Assembly: GCA_002491245.1 (NCBI GenBank)
Contig: DKVO01000023.1
Location: 4,313 to 16,377, forward strand
DNA from: Porphyromonadaceae bacterium UBA7176
GTDB lineage: Bacteria > Bacteroidota > Bacteroidia > Bacteroidales > Muribaculaceae
Length of the DNA: 12,065 nucleotides
Reading direction: 5' to 3'
Position 1 is the stretch's first letter. Each line of letters begins with the position of its first letter. A program made the position numbers and the translations under genes. The notes beneath the pieces were generated by a model that searched no databases, was not told where the DNA came from, and saw only the letters and a list, made by a program, of their open reading frames with translations. Positions 6,888 to 12,065 of this stretch are shown here, piece by piece.

Positions 6888-9800
6888 ATGCTGTCGGTGG
6901 GTTCGGTTACTTTTGTTTTTTTAGGTCTTAAGAAATTGAAAAGCCTGTCGAAATCGCGGCGGAACATGATGCCAACGCCTTGTGTCGTCTGTGCCGACCG
7001 GACGTAGAAGTTGCGGTCGTTGTATCGGTTATATGCTTTCAGACGCCACGAACCACGTTTGTTGAGCAGGTATTCGATGTCGAAGTCTCCGACAAACTGG
7101 TTGGTGTTGAGCGTCTTGTCGCGATATCCGAAGTTGCCGTTGAATATCAGCCGGTTGTTGAGTAGCCGGCTCGATAGTGCCAGATCGACCTCCACATCGG
7201 AGAAGTCGCCACGATCGCTCCGCAGATTTGGCGCAATACTCCAGTTGTCGCTGAGTTTGCCGAGCATGTTGCCCAACTGGCTCGCGATGGTTGATGATGC
7301 GACGGAGAAGAGTTCGTTACCTTTGGTCGTGGAGGCCATATAGTCGGGAGTGTAGAAGCGGTTGAGCGCCAACAGATATATGATCTGGCGGTTCATCATA
7401 TCTTCTGTACTCACGATACTGCGTACCTTGCGATATGTGTCCTGTGTCAAGGTCGGGAACTCAAGGTCGAAGTCGATTACAGGCTGGCGGATGTCGCCGT
7501 TTACCTGCATGAGGGCATGGACAGGCACATTTGTACGTGCAACTTCTTTATCTTGAAGGAACGACTCGTCAAGGTCACTGAGGTTGGCGTTTGTCGCGTA
7601 GTAGGCCGATAGTTTGGTTTTCACACCATAGGGGTCGCCGTCGAACTGGATCTCGCTGCCTTCTTTGATTGTAAAATCTTTGATAATGATATCCTGCAAC
7701 GTAAATCTGTAGCTGCCCGACTGGAGTGTGTATTTGCCCCACATGTTGAGGTCGTTGTTTGCCGAATGGTAGGCCATATGGAGGTCGCCAGAGCCGAGAG
7801 CCTTGATTTCGTCGCCTCCAGCAGGGTCCATGACCAATGTGAGCCTCGCATCGGGTGTTACCTGCACCGCGATATCCATATTGTATTGCGAAGGCTCGTC
7901 GGTGCTGTTGTTTGCTACGGCATCTTTCAGCGTTTTTACTATCAAGGGGGTATCGTCGATGACTTTGACATTTGTTTTGAGCGAATCTGGTGTTACGTCG
8001 CGGAACGTGAGGAAAGAATAATCCTCGGCATCGAGGCGGTCGGATAGCACGAATGTGAAGGTCGAGCCGGGAGCCGTAGACATATTCACATTTATGTTCA
8101 CCACGCCGGGCCATCCGGTAACAGAAGCGCCGCCGTTGCCGTAAATGGTACCGTACCAGTCGGGATTTTGCCTCGAATTAGTGTTGTAACTCAAGAAATT
8201 ATGAGCTTGAGTTATGTCGAATTTGAATGTTGGTGCTTTGAAGAATGTATGTCCTACGGCACCGTTGAGTTTCGCAGTATGTCCCTCGGGGTCGCGGATT
8301 GTGATATTGTCGAGCAATATGTGTCCGGGGCGCAAGTGCACGCTGTCGCTGGCATGGTATGTGGTGTTGGTAAAGTCAATTTTCAATCCCACATTATCGG
8401 CGTATATATCGCCTTCGAGGTCGATTTCCTTGAATGTGCCGAAGAGTCGGCAATGGCCTGAAGCCCTGCCGGATATGTCGCTGGCAAATGCTTCCATGAA
8501 GGGTTTTAGGAATGCCACAGGCACGCTGTCGGCATCAAATTTGATGTCGAGGGCCTCGGCCATAGGGAAGATATAGCCATCGATACGTGAATGCCGTCCT
8601 TCGAATCCCGTGATTGCAGCGTCGAGGTATACGCCTTTCTGTCCGTTATCCCATCTGGCGGTGATATCGGCATCTCCTATGGGGCAGCGGTTATAGCCTA
8701 TGGAGTCGACATGCAGGTCGGGACAGAAGAGATGAGGGTCGCCCGAGAGCAATTCCGATGCTGTGATATGTCCTGTGGCACGTCCTCCGATAAGCGCTTT
8801 GTCGATTTCGAGGGTCTCGAATATAGGCAGCAGGCTCACTTCCCGTAGGTTGACTTCAAGGGTATCTTCTGCATCATGACTCACATCGCCGCTGATCTCA
8901 ATCCTCTGACGTCCGGTGTCGAGGGTGAAGTTGTCGACACTCAAGGTTTGTGGTGTGAGGTAGAAGTTCGAGGCTCCTATGCTCCACGTCTCGTCGCCGA
9001 AGTTTACCGTGCCGGGTTTCATCTCGAGCATGGCTTCAACAGGGAACGCCGAGCCGGCAGGAACACGCGTCGACAGCAACGTGGCTCCGAAATCGATAGT
9101 ACCGTTGAGCGGTATGCGTCGCGCTATATCCCAGTCGATGTGTGTGTCGATACGGTTGTCGGAGCAGCGGATGGTCGATGCTACGGTCATATCGCCCTTT
9201 TTTGTAGGCATCATCGTGGTGGCATACACCATAGCGTTATCGTTGGCCGTATCGAGTTGGGCGAAAACGTATGAGCGTTCGATCACCTTGCCGTTGTACA
9301 GATAGGGTGCATTGAGGTCGATGCAAGCATATCCACCACGGGTATCGACTTTACCACCTATCGTGGCATCGTGGAGGTTCTGGATTGGAAGGCCGAAAAA
9401 CTCGCTGAGTTCTTTGGTCTGACGTATAATGAAATCGAATGTGAAATTGTTGTATCCGCCGGAGTCTTTTGTCCTGACGGTTTTTGAATTAGTGTCGAGG
9501 GCCGGCATGAATTTGTATACCATATCTTTCAAGGCCGGGACGAGTGCCACGAAGTCATAATGCCCTTTGAGTGCCCCCTCGATATACGGAGATTCGACAC
9601 GTAGTTCGGCATGGTGCTCGTCGGGCGATGCAAAAGCCCTTATACGATTGAATTTTAGACCTTCGCCTTCATTGTCGACCCAACGGAAATCGCTTATGTA
9701 GACAGTTCCGTCGAGATGTCTAAGGTCTATGTCGCTAAAGTCTGCGAGCATCTTTCCCGACATGCGGTGACCGGCATGTCGCTCTGATACGCCAAGTAAA

Positions 9801-11407
9801 GCGAGGTCGAGATCGCTGACAGAGGCTGTGGCACTGAACGACTTGGCATCGTCTTCACCGTCGTATATGGCGTAAGCCCTGATCTTTGCAGCCGGATCGT
9901 CGACCGATATGTTTATCTCGCCTTTTTGGGGACTGCTCAACGATGCACCCACTCCGATGTTGCCATAAGTGTGCGCATTGTATTCCAGACGGCTTATCTC
10001 GATAGTCCCTTCGCCATTCCTGAAACGGCGCCCATAGTCTGTGAAACCGGCTTTTAGCTGGGCAGTGGCATCGATAAGCCCCATCTTGCCGTTGCCGGTA
10101 AATAGAGCGGTGTTAAGTCCTTTTATATCTGCTGAGGCTTCGAGTGCGGCAGTTCCCTTATTGAGATGGTATATGGCATCGATGTCGATATCGCCGCCGC
10201 TACCGGTTGTTTTAAGTTGCATCGAACCGTCGTTTGCTGAGCCTTCGCCATGTATGGCAAACTTCAATTCGGGCAAGCGCGTCAAAGTTCGTGTAGCATC
10301 GCCCTTGAGTATAGGCGACAGGAGCGCTGCTACCTCGCGTCCGTTGATATCAAGCCGGCCGCGTGCGATATTGTAGTGTATGCTTCCGAGCGAGTCGAGT
10401 CCGGTGGCATGTCCTTCGAGCACAAGGTTTACTGAGCCGCCATCGGTATCGTCGATTTTCAATCTTTGTAGATCGACGGCAGTCAGCGATGCGTATGCTT
10501 CGAGACTTAGGTCGAAATGACGCCTGATATTGGCAAGCACCGGTATAAATGCCTCGACATCCGGAGGATATACGATAGCCTCGCCTTCGGTTGCGATATG
10601 GATCGGTGTATTGCGAGCCGCCTGACGCAAAGAGCTATTGGCTCCTTTGTTTAATTCGATCGGAGCTAATGCGAGTCGGCTGTCTGGCAGCGAGAGTGAT
10701 AGTCCGTCAAGCGACACGCTATCTGGAGAGATGAAGCATTTGGCTGTAAGCTTGTCTACGGTAAATCCCGACCGCTCTGAAAATGACAGATGGTCGATAT
10801 TGACCCTATACCCTTCGTCGCTTATCTGTGGTATGAAAGCATTTATAGCGAGGTCGGTGACAGCTATGTGTTGTGGACTGAACACGGCAGAGTCGGGAGC
10901 GGCGGCCGACAGTATGTCGTAGCTGACCGAGGCTCGACGGACTACCACCGTGTTTATTTCGACGTTGAACTTCTTGTGCTCTGCCGGCCGGTCGGAGCGT
11001 AGTCGTGCGATTATAGGGGCAATATTAAGCGGTCCGTCAGGAGTTGGACGGCTTATATGAGCCTCTACGCCGTCGAGTAATGCATAGTCGATAACCACAT
11101 CGCCGCGGCTCAGCAAAGCCCATAGGTCAAAACCTGCGCTGACTGTCCCAATGTGAGCGACAGTGTCGCCGTCGACGGTAAGGCTGATACCGCCGACGGT
11201 GGCCCTGTTGAACGGATGGATACGAACACGCCGTATGTCGACATGTGCGCCAAGCAGATTGCTGAGTTCGGATGCTGCTGTGTCGCGCACCATATTCCGG
11301 ACAGGATCGAGCGACAATAACACGTAAATTGCTGCCGGCAGCACTACGGCCGACAGCAGCAATACGGAAACGGTTGCCCGAAATATCTTCCAGAATAAAC
11401 GTATCAT
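6857..11407 (-). CDS. tamB: TamB-like translocation/assembly module domain protein (AsmA-like superfamily)
   Basis: This is a large envelope protein of 1516 residues, anchored in the inner membrane by one N-terminal helix (about 11-31). The remainder is periplasmic and made of repetitive beta-strands, as in AsmA/TamB bridge proteins that carry phospholipids, and in some bacteria assist outer-membrane protein insertion. The TamB C-terminal domain (former DUF490) covers roughly 1075-1480. It includes WYGTIYGNGGASVTG near 1085, the LQSGSYRFTLQDIIIKDFTI segment near 1228 and MMNRQIIYLLALNRFYTP near 1336. The last ~100 residues have strand-like GVGIMFRRDFD and then a basic tail (RPKKTK). ATG 11407 is preferred over an adjacent in-frame TTG at 11410. 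It starts 12 bases after the malQ stop and overlaps the serine dehydratase start by 31 bases. No TamA/BamA-type gene is in the window. The size is normal for Bacteroidota TamB-like proteins. Confidence 0.9.
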   Translation of the reverse strand: MIRLFWKIFRATVSVLLLSAVVLPAAIYVLLSLDPVRNMVRDTAASELSNLLGAHVDIRRVRIHPFNRATVGGISLTVDGDTVAHIGTVSAGFDLWALLSRGDVVIDYALLDGVEAHISRPTPDGPLNIAPIIARLRSDRPAEHKKFNVEINTVVVRRASVSYDILSAAAPDSAVFSPQHIAVTDLAINAFIPQISDEGYRVNIDHLSFSERSGFTVDKLTAKCFISPDSVSLDGLSLSLPDSRLALAPIELNKGANSSLRQAARNTPIHIATEGEAIVYPPDVEAFIPVLANIRRHFDLSLEAYASLTAVDLQRLKIDDTDGGSVNLVLEGHATGLDSLGSIHYNIARGRLDINGREVAALLSPILKGDATRTLTRLPELKFAIHGEGSANDGSMQLKTTGSGGDIDIDAIYHLNKGTAALEASADIKGLNTALFTGNGKMGLIDATAQLKAGFTDYGRRFRNGEGTIEISRLEYNAHTYGNIGVGASLSSPQKGEINISVDDPAAKIRAYAIYDGEDDAKSFSATASVSDLDLALLGVSERHAGHRMSGKMLADFSDIDLRHLDGTVYISDFRWVDNEGEGLKFNRIRAFASPDEHHAELRVESPYIEGALKGHYDFVALVPALKDMVYKFMPALDTNSKTVRTKDSGGYNNFTFDFIIRQTKELSEFFGLPIQNLHDATIGGKVDTRGGYACIDLNAPYLYNGKVIERSYVFAQLDTANDNAMVYATTMMPTKKGDMTVASTIRCSDNRIDTHIDWDIARRIPLNGTIDFGATLLSTRVPAGSAFPVEAMLEMKPGTVNFGDETWSIGASNFYLTPQTLSVDNFTLDTGRQRIEISGDVSHDAEDTLEVNLREVSLLPIFETLEIDKALIGGRATGHITASELLSGDPHLFCPDLHVDSIGYNRCPIGDADITARWDNGQKGVYLDAAITGFEGRHSRIDGYIFPMAEALDIKFDADSVPVAFLKPFMEAFASDISGRASGHCRLFGTFKEIDLEGDIYADNVGLKIDFTNTTYHASDSVHLRPGHILLDNITIRDPEGHTAKLNGAVGHTFFKAPTFKFDITQAHNFLSYNTNSRQNPDWYGTIYGNGGASVTGWPGVVNINVNMSTAPGSTFTFVLSDRLDAEDYSFLTFRDVTPDSLKTNVKVIDDTPLIVKTLKDAVANNSTDEPSQYNMDIAVQVTPDARLTLVMDPAGGDEIKALGSGDLHMAYHSANNDLNMWGKYTLQSGSYRFTLQDIIIKDFTIKEGSEIQFDGDPYGVKTKLSAYYATNANLSDLDESFLQDKEVARTNVPVHALMQVNGDIRQPVIDFDLEFPTLTQDTYRKVRSIVSTEDMMNRQIIYLLALNRFYTPDYMASTTKGNELFSVASSTIASQLGNMLGKLSDNWSIAPNLRSDRGDFSDVEVDLALSSRLLNNRLIFNGNFGYRDKTLNTNQFVGDFDIEYLLNKRGSWRLKAYNRYNDRNFYVRSAQTTQGVGIMFRRDFDRLFNFLRPKKTKVTEPTDSIWNQSDKSTK

Positions 11408-11419
11408 CAAGAGATCGGG

Positions 11420-12065
11420 TTATCTCCCTGAGTGTTCGATTTTATCTTTGACATAAGAATTGAAGTCGGAGTATGCATTGAGGTCCTCGACAGTCATGTG
11501 CATACGGTAGCGCCAATAGTGACGGGCTATTGCAGGGATGTTGATCTGTTCCTCGCGCGGATCTTCGCGGCGGATTGAGCCATCGATCGACAGCCAGTCC
11601 TGCAAAGGTAGTATACACAACATCGAAGGCGACTGGAGATGTTGGTCTACGATGCGGTCGCATATCCAGGGTTCGGCATACACGGGTGCGTCGCCCGACT
11701 CATGGAGCACTTCGTTATAGAAGCGTTGCGTGGTCTCGCGGTTTTCTTCCCACCATTGGCGTATGCCTCCCATATCGTGGGTCGAGGTGGTGCATACGGA
11801 GTAATACGGATAGCGCCGGGTGTCGCCGAACTTGTCGTTAGGATCTTTGGGCATACGCTGTATCTCGAGCGACAATATCTCGAGCTGCTGCATCACGGCA
11901 GGCACGCAAGCCGGAATCATGCCGAGGTCTTCGGCGCAACATAGCATGTCGGTGGCATCAATAAGCGGCGGCAATTTCCACATCGCCTTGCCATACCAGA
12001 AATCGTTGTGGCGGCGATAGAAGAAATCGTTGTAGAGCCGGTTGAAGCACCAGCGCTCATAGTCG
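11420..12065 (-). CDS. malQ: 4-alpha-glucanotransferase (GH77, MalQ/DPE2-like), C-terminal part, 5' end outside window
   Basis: This is the C-terminal 214 residues of a cytoplasmic GH77 amylomaltase, which transfers alpha-1,4-glucan segments between maltooligosaccharides during starch or glycogen use. The reading frame is open to the window edge, so the start lies further right. The fragment opens with DYERWCFNRLYNDFFYRRHN and NDFWYGKAMWKLP. It contains the acid/base glutamate in AEDLGMIP (fragment residue 45), LSLEIQRMPKD (64-74) and the transition-state aspartate in STHDM (residue 97). Their spacing fits the family (about 55 residues in the Thermus enzyme). The STHDM-GG-RQWWEE form and EIQRMP resemble the long bacteroidete/plant DPE2-like subgroup, which usually carries N-terminal starch-binding domains; that part, and the catalytic nucleophile, are not visible here. 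The gene ends 12 bases before the tamB-like start codon and probably heads a malQ-tamB-sdaA transcript. Confidence 0.95.
   Translation of the reverse strand, partial: DYERWCFNRLYNDFFYRRHNDFWYGKAMWKLPPLIDATDMLCCAEDLGMIPACVPAVMQQLEILSLEIQRMPKDPNDKFGDTRRYPYYSVCTTSTHDMGGIRQWWEENRETTQRFYNEVLHESGDAPVYAEPWICDRIVDQHLQSPSMLCILPLQDWLSIDGSIRREDPREEQINIPAIARHYWRYRMHMTVEDLNAYSDFNSYVKDKIEHSGR

Noticed and set aside
11408..11410. TTG start codon for the tamB-like gene
   Set aside because: An ATG follows immediately at 11407 and gives the same protein minus one residue, so the ATG is preferred.
1..12065. Mobile elements, CRISPR arrays, tRNA/rRNA genes, defence systems
   Set aside because: I saw no transposase, integrase, direct-repeat array or structured RNA gene; all long stretches are explained by conserved genes.

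Overview
The window looks like an ordinary chromosomal segment from a gut-type member of the Bacteroidota, most likely order Bacteroidales and possibly Muribaculaceae-like; the family-level guess is inference. The evidence is threefold. Several genes are preceded by the Bacteroidota promoter element TAnnTTTG with little Shine-Dalgarno sequence. There is a CCDC81-type HU/SPOR protein and a Bacteroidota-style TamB. The GH77 enzyme is of the long bacteroidete/plant-DPE2 type, and there is a secreted choloylglycine-hydrolase-family enzyme.

Layout. Positions 1-882 (minus) hold the N-terminal 294 codons of an ABC-F ribosome-associated ATPase, whose 3' end lies outside the window. A 109-base divergent promoter region (883-991) separates it from a plus-strand run. 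First come an MBOAT membrane O-acyltransferase (992-2470) and, after 50 bases containing a hairpin, a secreted bile-salt-hydrolase-like enzyme (2521-3555). A good intrinsic terminator (3580-3608) ends that unit. Next are a calcium/sodium antiporter of the CaCA family (3668-4630) and an HU-TM-SPOR protein (4681-5661), each with its own recognisable TAnnTTTG promoter. From 5688 to the right edge everything is on the minus strand. In transcription order this is malQ (GH77 4-alpha-glucanotransferase, only its C-terminal 214 residues), a 1516-residue TamB-like envelope protein (6857-11407) and a single-chain iron-sulfur L-serine dehydratase (5688-6887). These three are packed with a 12-base gap and a 31-base overlap, so they probably form one operon.

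How the genes work together. There is no sign of a mobile element, CRISPR array, RNA gene or phage. Most genes are housekeeping or envelope genes: translation (ABC-F), envelope lipid or outer-membrane traffic (TamB), septal peptidoglycan binding (SPOR), ion homeostasis (antiporter), central carbon and amino-acid metabolism (malQ, serine dehydratase). The pair with the most accessory character is the MBOAT acyltransferase plus the choloylglycine-hydrolase-family enzyme. They are probably co-transcribed, and the MBOAT lacks the usual SGNH partner gene beside it in this window. I did not find a clearly new system. The best leads are the HU-TM-SPOR architecture, the MBOAT/hydrolase pair with its start-codon-proximal hairpin, and the overlapping malQ-tamB-serine dehydratase operon.
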